Shown in pieces: positions 25,176 through 33,680 of a DNA stretch of 39,085 nt. The notes under the pieces were generated by a model. That model was not told the origin of the DNA and searched no databases. It saw only the letters and a program-made list of their open reading frames with translations. The translations under genes were made by a program, and so were the position numbers. The DNA comes from a bacterium (GTDB lineage: Bacteria; SZUA-79; Acidulodesulfobacterales; Acidulodesulfobacteraceae). Positions within the stretch are counted from its first letter, which is position 1. Every line of letters begins with the position of its first letter. The stretch lies in the NCBI GenBank assembly GCA_021789605.1, contig JAJYJI010000015.1, positions 1 through 39,085 on the forward strand, given 5' to 3'.

Positions 25176-28100
25176 ATGAAAAATAAATTGCGTTTTTTTA
25201 AGATAATAATAGCGGCAGCCGTTTTTATATCTTTTTTTAGTTCGGTTTTTTTTATAAGGAGTAGCTTTGCGTCGGATACATCCCTGCTCTCAAACCTTAA
25301 CAATCCAAACGTATTGATATTTCTGGATACGTCAGGCTCTATGATGTGGAACGAAGGCGTCGCGTGGAGCGGCGCAGGCGGCAGCGGATACGATAACCCG
25401 GAATCTTGGGCGGCCGCCGGAAATTCCAGCATATGGGCGCCGGAATCGGACAGCGTATTTTCAAAAATATATAACGCAAAGCTGGCTATAGCGCAGATAG
25501 TAGCAGACCCTTCTTTTTCAAATCTAAATTTTGCTTTCGCTACGTTTGACCAGCCGTCACCGTCGACGAACTATTGCGTTTACAGCTCAGACGCCAGTTT
25601 TACTAATCCTTCTAACGCGCCGTATTATCCGACGGCAAACGGCTCCGCCGGTGTTCCCGACGAAACCGGCAATTATTACGTGAATAATAATTATAATGAC
25701 GGAGTTAATCCTAATTATCCGTTTATGGGCGATAATTACATCGGCAGCTACTGCACTAGCAACGCCAATCTATCCACGCAGGTGCAAAACCAAGCCGGAA
25801 CCTGCAGCCTGAACGGAACGACTTGCTACAGCAATTACGATTGCACGCAGAATAATTGCACCAGAAGCCAAAGCCAAACCGGAACCTGCAGCAACAATAG
25901 CCATACTTCTTGCACCAGTAACAGCGATTGCGGATACAGACATACGTGCAACTTTACATATACATATTCATGCAGCCTGAGCGGAACGTGTTCCGCCGGT
26001 GAACAATATTGCACGCAGAATTCTTGCACTTTTACTTACAACACTACCACCACCGGTTACTTTGTTTCTTACGGTTATCCGTCTAATTCGAACAACGGTC
26101 CTTGGACACTATATATCCCCGATACCACCAACGGGAGCCTTTCCGCGACGGCTTCGACTACCGTGAGCTCTAATCCCAACAATTCTGCAGACCCTTATTT
26201 CGACCCGGCTTCTATTGCGGGTCCGGCCGTAAACTACGTTTTATGGACAGCGCAGGATTACGGAAGCGGCGCGACTGACCCGGCCGGAAACGCTATTATA
26301 GGACTTAAAGCGGACGGCGACACTCCGATGTACGAGGCCTCGGAAAACATGATAAGCTATTTTACCAATTCGTTAAGCGCCGACAGTTCTTCGACCTGCC
26401 GGAGAAACTTTAACGTTATTATTACGGACGGAGAAGCAAACGACCCGCAATCCGATATAAACAATAACGTTTCTTACGCCGCCGCAACCCCGTACGAACT
26501 TTATCGGCTGTATGCGAACGTGGACAGCACTTTTCCGATAGAAACCTTCGTCGTGGGTTTCGGATATGACGGTACGCCGGGATATATTCAACAAATGGCT
26601 AACGCCGGTGCGGGACTAACTACTACGGAATCTTCCAGCGTCGTTACTAACGGCAGGAATCAAACCACTGTATATACCGCAACAAACAGCCCTATAGAGT
26701 TTACTCCGACGGACGTAATTTCTACTACCGCCGTTACTGCTCCGCCAAGCGACATTTCCAATTCTCCTTCCGGAGTTTCTACAAACGTGGTTCTGGTCGG
26801 CGATACCGTTTCCGACAACGGCTGGCAGAGCTCAGACTGCGAAGAAAACAATAATAACAGCGGAACTTACGCCCCGGGTTTTGATTGCGCCCTCGTCACC
26901 GCGGTTTATCCCAATACCGATGAAATATTATTGTCTAATTCAATTAAAAATATCAACGGGCCTCTTTATGTTTCGGGTACCGTTTATCTTGCAAATAATT
27001 TAGCGCAGCTTGCAAGTTCCTTAAGCTCGATATTCGGGCAGATTGAATCCCAGTCGACTTCTTTTACTACTCCTGTAATACATGAGGTTTACGGCCAGAA
27101 CAGCGACGTTTACTATGCCGATTTTAAATCTTTGAACCAGCCTTTATGGGGAGAAGGAAATATTTTTCTTTTTAAGCTGAACGGCTCCGAGCAGTTAATC
27201 GGCCCGAACGGCGTCGCCGTCGATGCATTAGGCAATATAATAACAAGCGATTCATACTGGGACGGCGGCGCCGGAGCCGGCGGACTGCTTCAAACCAAAA
27301 GTCCAGCCTCAAGATATGTAATTACAAGCAATATTAATGCTGCAAACGGTTCAATTTCAACGATTCCGTTCGATACCTCAAACGACTCAAATTTGGAATC
27401 TTATTTAGGGCTTACGGCTACAAATTATTCCGCCGTATGCCCCGGTTCGTCTTCCGAAAGCACATGCGCCGACGATATAATAAATTTTGTATTAAATCCC
27501 GACGGCGCGACGGATAGCTGGAAACTCGGAGCCATCTTCCATTCCCAGCCGGTTCTAATTAGTTCGCCGCCTTATCCGTATTCAAGTCAATCGTATCAGG
27601 AGTTTAAAACCCAGCCGGCCCAAAGCCAAAGGCCGCAGGTCTTAGTCGTAGGGGCTAACGACGGCATGCTTCACGGATTCGATGCGGGGACATGGAACAA
27701 CACTACAAATTCTTACGGCGACGGCACCGGCACCGAACTTTTCGGCTATATTCCCCCGGACTTTTTAGATACCCTCGCGTCCGGCACAGCGCCTACTTCT
27801 TCGACTCCCGGCTTTTCGGCATGTATTCCATCCCAGAGTTCTTTGTATCTGCCTAAACTTACATGCTGGTACGAAAGTTCCGTTTCTACGCCGTCCATTT
27901 ATCAATTCGTCGATTCTACGCCTTCTATAAGCGATGTATTTTTCGGTAATGTTTTTAACGGCACGGTAAACGGCGCCGCCGCCTCCTCATATCCGGTATC
28001 CACGGGAACGCCGGTTAGCAGCTGGCATACCGTCTTAATAGGCGGCGAACAGGACGGCGGAACAAGCTATTATGCTCTGGATTTAACGAATCCCGCAAAT

Positions 28101-29306
28101 ATCGGAAACACATATCCTTCTCCGTTATGGGATTTTTCCGACAACGCTTCCGGCACAACCGACCCAATGGGGGATACATGGTCGCAGCCTTTAATTTCTT
28201 TCGTGTGCCTTCCGTCGAATCCGTATTACAGTTCGAGTAACGGCGGAACGGGAATATGCGGAAATAATCCCAATCCGACGAGTCCGCTGGCGGCTCCACA
28301 GTATGTCGAAACATACGCCGCTTTTATCGGCGGCGGCTATTCTTCAAATAATTCCGCCGGACAGGCGGTTTACGCGCTTTATGCGGAGCCTAATCCCGTA
28401 AACACGGGAACGAGCAGTAATCCCGTATATGTCGACGAGCAGGAGTTATGGAAGTTCGACAGCGCAAACGATTCCAATATGAAATATTCCATACCGTCGG
28501 CGGTTTCGCCCGTTACAACAGGCGATTTTATGCTTCAGGCGTTTTACGTAGGCGATTTGGGCGGACAGATGTGGGCATTTTACATTCCGTTCGGAGAATC
28601 GCCTCTTCAGGGTGGTAGCGGAAAAAATTCCAACTGGACGGGATGCAGGATATTCGCCTCTAATCAGACCTCCTCACCTTTAAATATATTTTTTCAGCCT
28701 GCTATTTCTTACGATTCAGCCGGCAATTTATGGCTTTATTTCGGAACCGGCGACAGAGAAAACTTATCTGCGGTAAATGCTACAAGAGATAACGAATTTA
28801 TAGGAATAAACACTGCGGGAACGGACGGAGTTGGAGAATGCGCGTCCAAAGGCCCGTACAGCGAGACAAACTTAACGGACGAAACCGGAACAAGCGGGAT
28901 AGGTTCCGCGCCTTCTTCAACCGACGGCTGGTATATAACGTTAAGCTCTGGAGAAAAAATGGTCGGCGCGCCCTTGGTTTACGACGACATAGTATATTTC
29001 GATACGTATACGCCTTCTTCGGCAAGCGCCGCATGCGGATACGGAGCGGCAAAATTGTATGCCGTTTATTTCCTTAACGGCGGAGGAACCATTATTACGT
29101 CGGACGGCAAGACCGCTATTTCAAACACCGCAACAGGTTCAAGCGGAGGGGCGCAGTCGATGAGCATAGGAACCGGAGTTCCTTCGCCGCCTGTGATTTC
29201 TAACGGAAATTTGATAATAACCACGTCTTCCGGCATCGCTTTAACGCAAAAGATACCTTCCATGGCGTCAAAACTGCTGCCGACCTCATGGTTTCAGCTG
29301 CCGTAA
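25176..29306 (+). CDS. pilY1: Type IV pilus tip adhesin PilY1
   Basis: 1376 aa secreted protein with signal peptide (about 1-33, ending FAS). N-terminal von Willebrand A domain: MIDAS residues Asp51-Ser53-Ser55 (LDTSGSM), Thr in ADGDTPMYEA (about 382) and Asp in IITDGEAND (about 417). Inserted in it is a Cys-rich stretch (about 194-288) with about 18 Cys in three imperfect units beginning GTCS. The C-terminal half has the PilY beta-propeller: GAIFHSQPVLISSPP, QVLVVGANDGMLHGFDAGTW (about 818), YFGTGDREN. PilY1 sits at the pilus tip, controls extension/retraction and adheres. A GGGGGG ribosome site is present. Length is in the family range. Confidence 0.92.
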   Translation: MKNKLRFFKIIIAAAVFISFFSSVFFIRSSFASDTSLLSNLNNPNVLIFLDTSGSMMWNEGVAWSGAGGSGYDNPESWAAAGNSSIWAPESDSVFSKIYNAKLAIAQIVADPSFSNLNFAFATFDQPSPSTNYCVYSSDASFTNPSNAPYYPTANGSAGVPDETGNYYVNNNYNDGVNPNYPFMGDNYIGSYCTSNANLSTQVQNQAGTCSLNGTTCYSNYDCTQNNCTRSQSQTGTCSNNSHTSCTSNSDCGYRHTCNFTYTYSCSLSGTCSAGEQYCTQNSCTFTYNTTTTGYFVSYGYPSNSNNGPWTLYIPDTTNGSLSATASTTVSSNPNNSADPYFDPASIAGPAVNYVLWTAQDYGSGATDPAGNAIIGLKADGDTPMYEASENMISYFTNSLSADSSSTCRRNFNVIITDGEANDPQSDINNNVSYAAATPYELYRLYANVDSTFPIETFVVGFGYDGTPGYIQQMANAGAGLTTTESSSVVTNGRNQTTVYTATNSPIEFTPTDVISTTAVTAPPSDISNSPSGVSTNVVLVGDTVSDNGWQSSDCEENNNNSGTYAPGFDCALVTAVYPNTDEILLSNSIKNINGPLYVSGTVYLANNLAQLASSLSSIFGQIESQSTSFTTPVIHEVYGQNSDVYYADFKSLNQPLWGEGNIFLFKLNGSEQLIGPNGVAVDALGNIITSDSYWDGGAGAGGLLQTKSPASRYVITSNINAANGSISTIPFDTSNDSNLESYLGLTATNYSAVCPGSSSESTCADDIINFVLNPDGATDSWKLGAIFHSQPVLISSPPYPYSSQSYQEFKTQPAQSQRPQVLVVGANDGMLHGFDAGTWNNTTNSYGDGTGTELFGYIPPDFLDTLASGTAPTSSTPGFSACIPSQSSLYLPKLTCWYESSVSTPSIYQFVDSTPSISDVFFGNVFNGTVNGAAASSYPVSTGTPVSSWHTVLIGGEQDGGTSYYALDLTNPANIGNTYPSPLWDFSDNASGTTDPMGDTWSQPLISFVCLPSNPYYSSSNGGTGICGNNPNPTSPLAAPQYVETYAAFIGGGYSSNNSAGQAVYALYAEPNPVNTGTSSNPVYVDEQELWKFDSANDSNMKYSIPSAVSPVTTGDFMLQAFYVGDLGGQMWAFYIPFGESPLQGGSGKNSNWTGCRIFASNQTSSPLNIFFQPAISYDSAGNLWLYFGTGDRENLSAVNATRDNEFIGINTAGTDGVGECASKGPYSETNLTDETGTSGIGSAPSSTDGWYITLSSGEKMVGAPLVYDDIVYFDTYTPSSASAACGYGAAKLYAVYFLNGGGTIITSDGKTAISNTATGSSGGAQSMSIGTGVPSPPVISNGNLIITTSSGIALTQKIPSMASKLLPTSWFQLP

Positions 29307-29377
29307 ATTTCGCATTGTTTTTATTTTATGATTTGATTTAAGATTATTGTATATATTTATATTATGGAGAGAAAACG

Positions 29378-29725
29378 ATGAATTTAAAAAAGATATTATT
29401 CCTGTTTGGCGTTTTTGTAATATTTGCATTTTTGTCTAATCTTACTCAATCCGTTCCGGCGCGAGCCCAATTATCGCCCGGAACCTATGTTTACGGCGGC
29501 ATGATTTCCAATATTACATCTTCTTCGATAACTTTATACGGCGGCGTAACCGTTTATATTACGAAAGATACAAAATGCACGGAACCTTCATCTTCCGGAA
29601 GCGCACCCGGCGTGGTTAATATTTCCTGTTCCGCGTTTAAAACAGGAGAAACCGTAAGGATAGAGGCCGTAAAAAATTCAAGCGGAGAACTTATAGCCGC
29701 CCTCATCCAGGAATATTTTGCTTGA
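29378..29725 (+). CDS. Secreted DUF5666-like small beta protein
   Basis: 115 aa with a signal peptide (about 1-31, ending ARA). The mature part is a small beta barrel: GGMISNITSSSITLYGGVTVYITKDTKC...FKTGETVRIEAV...LIAALIQ, resembling the DUF5666 pattern (strand pairs with conserved Gly and a final A-x-x-I). Cys66 and Cys83 could be disulfide-bonded. Function unknown. It sits 70 nt after pilY1 and its stop overlaps the plsC start (TGATG), so it may be co-transcribed with either. Confidence 0.6.
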   Translation: MNLKKILFLFGVFVIFAFLSNLTQSVPARAQLSPGTYVYGGMISNITSSSITLYGGVTVYITKDTKCTEPSSSGSAPGVVNISCSAFKTGETVRIEAVKNSSGELIAALIQEYFA

Positions 29726-30471
29726 TGAACGGCATAAAAAAAATAGCAGATATTTTAATTAGCGTTAAGTCCTGGAGCATAATTATAATCGTTACGATAT
29801 TTTTTTCAGCCGCCGCGATTTTTATTTCAATTTTCTCCGGAGACGAAAAAGCTCAAAAGACCGCAAAATTTTGGGGAAAAATTATAATAAAAATTTTGGA
29901 AATAAATGTCGGCGTAAGCGGTTTAGAAAATATAAACCCGTCAAAATCGTACCTGATTGCCGCAAACCACCAAAGTTATTTCGACATATTCGTCCTGCTT
30001 GCCTTTCTGAATTTAGATTTTAAATTTATCGCAAAAGCTTCACTCTTTAAAATCCCTTTTCTGGGCTGGTCGATGACAAGGCTCGGTTATATACCCATAG
30101 ACAGGAAAAATCTGAAAAGCGCTCTTAAAAGCGTTAAAAAATCTACCGAATTAATTAAAAACAAAACCTCTATACTCATTTTTCCTGAAGGCACGAGGTC
30201 TTTGGACGGAAAACTTTTAAGTTTTAAAAAAGGCGGACTTAATATGTTTCTGAAACAGGGTGGCATAACCGTTCTACCGGCAGTCATAAAAGGCACGGTA
30301 AATATTTTAAGAAAAAACAGTCTTGCCGTTCATACAGGGCAAAAAGTCGAACTTCATATTTTAAAACCTATAGAAGTAACCGAAAAAAATAAAGGTTTAA
30401 CGTCCGGCAAAGAAGACGGCATAATTAAAACGATAGAATGCGAAATGCGAGAGGTTTTAGAATTTAAGTAA
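29725..30471 (+). CDS. plsC: 1-acyl-sn-glycerol-3-phosphate acyltransferase
   Basis: Adds the second acyl chain in phosphatidic acid synthesis at the inner membrane. 248 aa. One N-terminal transmembrane helix (about 15-38); block I NHQSYFD (His82-x4-Asp87), block II FKFIAKASLFKIPFLGWSM, block III FPEGTRSLDG (155-164), block IV PAVIKGT. The ATG at 29725 overlaps the preceding stop in TGATG; a TTG at 29722 would add one residue. Confidence 0.92.
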   Translation: MNGIKKIADILISVKSWSIIIIVTIFFSAAAIFISIFSGDEKAQKTAKFWGKIIIKILEINVGVSGLENINPSKSYLIAANHQSYFDIFVLLAFLNLDFKFIAKASLFKIPFLGWSMTRLGYIPIDRKNLKSALKSVKKSTELIKNKTSILIFPEGTRSLDGKLLSFKKGGLNMFLKQGGITVLPAVIKGTVNILRKNSLAVHTGQKVELHILKPIEVTEKNKGLTSGKEDGIIKTIECEMREVLEFK

Positions 30472-30544
30472 TTTTATGTCAGTTAAATTTTATTTAAAAA
30501 AGAATATTAAGATGATAAAATTAATTGTAGGAGAAATTTAAAAA

Positions 30545-30766
30545 ATGTCTGAATTATTAAAAGTAGGGAAGAAAGCCCAAATAGTCATACCCAAAAAATT
30601 TAGAAACAAAATAAATATGAAGGAAGGAGACGATATTTTTATCGATACGATAGACAATTCAATAATTATAACTTTAGTTCCAAAAGACATTTCCAAATTT
30701 GTAGGTATCGCTAAAGGAATTTATCCAAAAAATTATATTGAGAAAATAAGAAAAGAATGTGATTAA
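30545..30766 (+). CDS. AbrB/MazE/SpoVT-type antitoxin
   Basis: 73 aa swapped-hairpin DNA-binding protein: LLKVGKKAQIVIPKKFRNKINMKEGDDIFID (residues 4-34) is the classical AbrB-type fold sequence, and the C-terminal SKFVGIAKGIYPKNYIEKIRKE is the toxin-binding tail of VapB-like antitoxins. GTAGGAG lies 11 nt before the ATG. Immediately followed by remains of a PIN-domain toxin, so it is now probably an orphan antitoxin. Confidence 0.88.
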   Translation: MSELLKVGKKAQIVIPKKFRNKINMKEGDDIFIDTIDNSIIITLVPKDISKFVGIAKGIYPKNYIEKIRKECD

Positions 30767-31155
30767 ATGTTTTCATAGATTCAGATATAATTATTTATTA
30801 TCTTGAAAAAAATGAACGTTTTTTATTAGTTTCGCCTTATTTTGCAAAATGTCAAAAAAAGAGTTAATTTTATTTACATCTTCCTTATCGTTTACGGAAA
30901 TTTTAGTTCCCGTAGCCATAATGAATAATCGAGGTTTAGAAGCTAAATACGGCTATCTATTTAAAAATTTTTTTAAAGTTATAAATATAAATCTAAACAT
31001 AGCTAAAATTGGAGCATATATTGAAGGTAAATATGGCATAAAACTCCCGATGCACTCCAAATAGCATGCGCTAAAAAAGCCGGTTGCGATGAATTTTAAC
31101 GGCTGATGAGAGAATTGAAAGAATAAAGGAAATTAAAGTAACAATAATTAATTAA
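30767..31155 (+). pseudogene. VapC-like PIN-domain toxin, multiply frameshifted
   Basis: Read across frames this region gives a complete PIN ribonuclease: FIDSDIIIYYLEKNE, then KELILFTSSLSFTEILVPVAIM..., then DALQIACAKKAGCDEF, then LTADERIERIKEIKVTI and a stop. The four acidic residues of the PIN site (Asp in FIDSD, Glu in FTEI, Asp in LPDAL, Asp in TADER) survive. Frames break in the A7 run 30854-30860, the C3 run 31046-31048 and the T4 run 31094-31097, each as if one base were missing; the start is also out of frame with ATG 30767 (T4 run). So the toxin is inactive unless the sequence has errors. The middle piece, 30849-31064, is an open frame but not a gene. Confidence 0.8.
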
Positions 31156-31188
31156 ATAGATTAAAATAATTTTTATGAATAATAATAA

Positions 31189-32853
31189 ATGTCTACATTA
31201 AAAGCGATACCCCTTGGCGGGCTAGGAGAAATCGGCCTCAATATGATGGTTTACGAGACCGAAAAGGACATTATAATCGTCGATTCGGGGATTATGTTTC
31301 CCGAGGATTATATGCTTGGGATAGATATGGTTATTCCAGACATAAGATACTTATATAGTCCCGACAAAAAAGATAAAATAAGGGGGATAGTTTTAACGCA
31401 CGGACACGAAGACCATATCGGCGCCATTCCTTATATCTTGAGAGAATTTAATATTCCCATATTCGGCACCCCTTTTACCCTCGGAATCCTCGAAGAAAAA
31501 TTAAAAGAACACGATTTGCCGTTTAAGGTGTCGCTTTTTACAGTAAAGACGGGCGGCTATATAACCCTTGGAGATTTCGAGATAGAATTTATCAGGGCAG
31601 CCCACTCTATAATAGACGGCGCAAGCCTTGCCATTAAAACCCCCATAGGAACGATAATACATACCGGCGATTTTAAACTCGACCAGACTTTGGAAAAAGA
31701 CGCCGCAACAGACATCAATAGGCTTGCCCATTACGGAGATAATGGGGTTTTAGCTCTGTTTTCCGATTCGACTAATATAGAAAAAGAAGGATTTACTATA
31801 TCCGAAAATGATATAAAAAAGACTTTCAGGAATATTTTCAGAGATAACAACGCAAGAATAATAGTCGCGCTTTTTGCTTCAAATATCCACCGTATTTCGG
31901 AACTTCTTTCGCTCGCGCAGGAATTTAGCAAAAAGGTTATATTCAGCGGAAGAAGCCTTATGACATACACAAAGGTTGCAAGAAAATTGGGATATTTAAA
32001 AATTCCGGAAGATATTTTAATAGATGAAGAAACTATTAATTATTATAAGCCGGAGGAACTTTTAATTCTTACTACCGGAACGCAGGGCGAAGCAATGTCC
32101 GCGCTTTCCAGAATATCCGTCGACGACCACAAATATATAAAAATAAAGCAAAACGACCTTGTCCTTATGTCTTCCAAATTTATTCCGGGAAACGAAAAAG
32201 CTATTTCTAAAATCATAAACAATCTTTACAAAAGGGGAGCAGAGGTTTATTATGAAAATATTTCCGAAATCCACGTATCCGGGCATGCAAGCAAAGAAGA
32301 GCTTAAACTAATGATTAATATAGTAAAGCCGAAATATTTCATTCCGGTGCACGGCGAATTAAAGCATTTATATCAACATAAGAAACTTGCCGTAAATTCA
32401 GGGATTCCCGCCGCTAACGTTTTTGTTCTCGAAAACGGTAACAGCCTGATGTTTACGAAAGGCGAGGAATGTTTCGCCGGTGAAAGCTTTTATGCCGGCA
32501 GAATTTTTGTTGACGGCAAGGGAATAGGCGACGTTGGCACGCATACCCTTAAGGAACGCGCTCATCTTTCTGAAAACGGAATGATTATTATCATTCTTGT
32601 CGTCGATTCTAAAACATCCAGCATAATTTCCGGTCCGGATATAGTATCTAAGGGCTTTGTTTTTGAAAATTATTTTAAAGAGTTAAATGATACCCTTCAT
32701 AAATTAGTTATGCACGTAATAGAAGAAAATCAAAAGTATGAAAGCGTAGATTGGGTTAAAGTGAAGGACGACATAAGGAGGGCGCTGAAAAAATATTTAA
32801 ATAAAACAATCGACAGGCATCCATTTATTTTTCCAATGATAACCGAAATATAA
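31189..32853 (+). CDS. rnj: Ribonuclease J
   Basis: Metallo-beta-lactamase/beta-CASP RNase with 5'-3' exo and endo activity in mRNA decay and rRNA maturation. 554 aa. Zinc motif HGHEDHIG (His71, His73, Asp75, His76); further ligands in HTGDF and PVHGEL; beta-CASP part with FASNIHRI and HVSGHAS. C-terminal domain for dimerisation. The leader is A/T-only without Shine-Dalgarno. RNase J in a proteobacterium-like background suits delta- and epsilon-type lineages. Confidence 0.95.
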   Translation: MSTLKAIPLGGLGEIGLNMMVYETEKDIIIVDSGIMFPEDYMLGIDMVIPDIRYLYSPDKKDKIRGIVLTHGHEDHIGAIPYILREFNIPIFGTPFTLGILEEKLKEHDLPFKVSLFTVKTGGYITLGDFEIEFIRAAHSIIDGASLAIKTPIGTIIHTGDFKLDQTLEKDAATDINRLAHYGDNGVLALFSDSTNIEKEGFTISENDIKKTFRNIFRDNNARIIVALFASNIHRISELLSLAQEFSKKVIFSGRSLMTYTKVARKLGYLKIPEDILIDEETINYYKPEELLILTTGTQGEAMSALSRISVDDHKYIKIKQNDLVLMSSKFIPGNEKAISKIINNLYKRGAEVYYENISEIHVSGHASKEELKLMINIVKPKYFIPVHGELKHLYQHKKLAVNSGIPAANVFVLENGNSLMFTKGEECFAGESFYAGRIFVDGKGIGDVGTHTLKERAHLSENGMIIIILVVDSKTSSIISGPDIVSKGFVFENYFKELNDTLHKLVMHVIEENQKYESVDWVKVKDDIRRALKKYLNKTIDRHPFIFPMITEI

Positions 32854-32910
32854 ATAATGCAAATAATAAAAATAATAAAAGTAATGAAAGCGGGAATTTT
32901 ATTTTTATTA

Positions 32911-32919
32911 TGGTATACT
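32911..32919 (+). promoter_or_regulatory. Extended -10 promoter for small ORF/RNA
   Basis: TGGTATACT: TG-N-TATACT extended -10 (hexamer 32914-32919) with no clear -35; predicted start near 32926, about 68 nt before the 32994 ORF. Confidence 0.45.
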
Positions 32920-32993
32920 TTAAATATTATAAATAATTAAAGATATTTATAATTTGACCGTTTAATTTATAAAAGGTTACGGAGGTGATTAAA

Positions 32994-33056
32994 ATGGCGT
33001 GTGCTTCTAAAAAATCGGCATCTAAAAGCAAACCGGCAAAAGAAAAAAGCAAATAA
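32994..33056 (+). CDS. 20-residue lysine/serine-rich peptide
   Basis: ATG with the near-perfect Shine-Dalgarno GGAGGTGATT (32981-32990) at good spacing, coding for 20 residues, then TAA. Seven or more Lys, five Ser, one Cys, no hydrophobic stretch; it opens MACASKKSASK and resembles the basic tails of histone-H1-like or HU-extension proteins rather than a type I toxin. It is too short for family recognition. Downstream is a structured region ending in a U tract, so peptide and RNA may be one unit. The ribosome site is the best in the window, which is the main argument that it is translated. Confidence 0.55.
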   Translation: MACASKKSASKSKPAKEKSK

Positions 33057-33083
33057 CGAAAGGTTGCGGCTTTTAGGTTGTTT

Positions 33084-33170
33084 ATCGGCAAGACGTCTTT
33101 AAACTCTTAAGGCATTATAAAAAGGCGTCATTTGTAAATCCTTAAGTATAAAGTCGTTTTGCCGATTTTT
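33084..33170 (+). ncRNA. Structured RNA/terminator with possible pseudoknot
   Basis: Outer stem ATCGGCAA (33084-33091) with TTGCCGAT (33159-33166), followed by a T run. Inside, GACGTCTTT (33092-33100) pairs with AAAGGCGTC (33121-33129; one G-U), and CTTAAGG (33106-33112) with CCTTAAG (33140-33146). These interleave (A-B-A'-B'), i.e. pseudoknot topology. At least a Rho-independent terminator for the small ORF; no known family recognised. Confidence 0.5.
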
Positions 33171-33258
33171 ATTTAATGGATTTTTCTAAACTGTAAATTA
33201 TCCGCAGAAAATTTTTTTTCCGTCCGCTTAAAACGATTAATTAGCGGGCTTTTAATTT

Positions 33259-33519
33259 TTATTCTTCGTCGTCCCCGTTTTTACCGTTGTTTGTCTCGTC
33301 GCCCGATTTAGAATGGCGCTCTTTTGTTTTTGCAATCCTATCGTCTATTTTTTTTATAAAACCGTTGAAAACCCCTTCTATTGCTAAAATGAATTCTTTA
33401 TTGGCGTTGCCCAGATGTTCGACTACTTCGACGGGAATCTTATCGTATATCGAATCGACAATCCTGTGCCTGAATTCCGACCTTTTTTCCATAAATGATT
33501 TATCGTTTTTTAAAAACAT
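33259..33519 (-). CDS. Small hypothetical protein, charged and helical
   Basis: 86 residues, not recognised. Predicted mostly helical: RSEFRHRIVDSIYDKIPVEVVEHLGNANKEFILAIEGVFNGFIKKIDDRIAK, then a hydrophilic acidic tail (KSGDETNNGKNGDDEE). No signal or membrane segment. A real gene by its ribosome site (CGGGAGGT, 7 nt before the ATG). The HLGNANKEF and amphipathic FIKKIDDR segments suggest a helical bundle or an adaptor. The gap to the convergent small ORF/RNA locus is about 90 nt; the IclR gene lies upstream on the same strand. Confidence 0.65.
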   Translation of the reverse strand: MFLKNDKSFMEKRSEFRHRIVDSIYDKIPVEVVEHLGNANKEFILAIEGVFNGFIKKIDDRIAKTKERHSKSGDETNNGKNGDDEE

Positions 33520-33680
33520 TTTATTTACCTCCCGTAATATATTTAATTTTTAATATGTGAGTTAATTTTATATCGGTAACCTTATATTTTAATTATAAAC
33601 CGATTATCGATAAAATTCAAATTATCCCAAAATATATATACTAAATTAAATGGAATAATTATATATAAGCATACGGAATA

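Noticed and set aside
25790-26040. CRISPR-like repeat array
   Set aside because: The repeats are imperfect, in frame and code for the Cys-rich PilY1 segment; no spacers of regular length.
30849-31064. Independent 71-codon gene
   Set aside because: It is the middle segment of the frameshifted PIN toxin.
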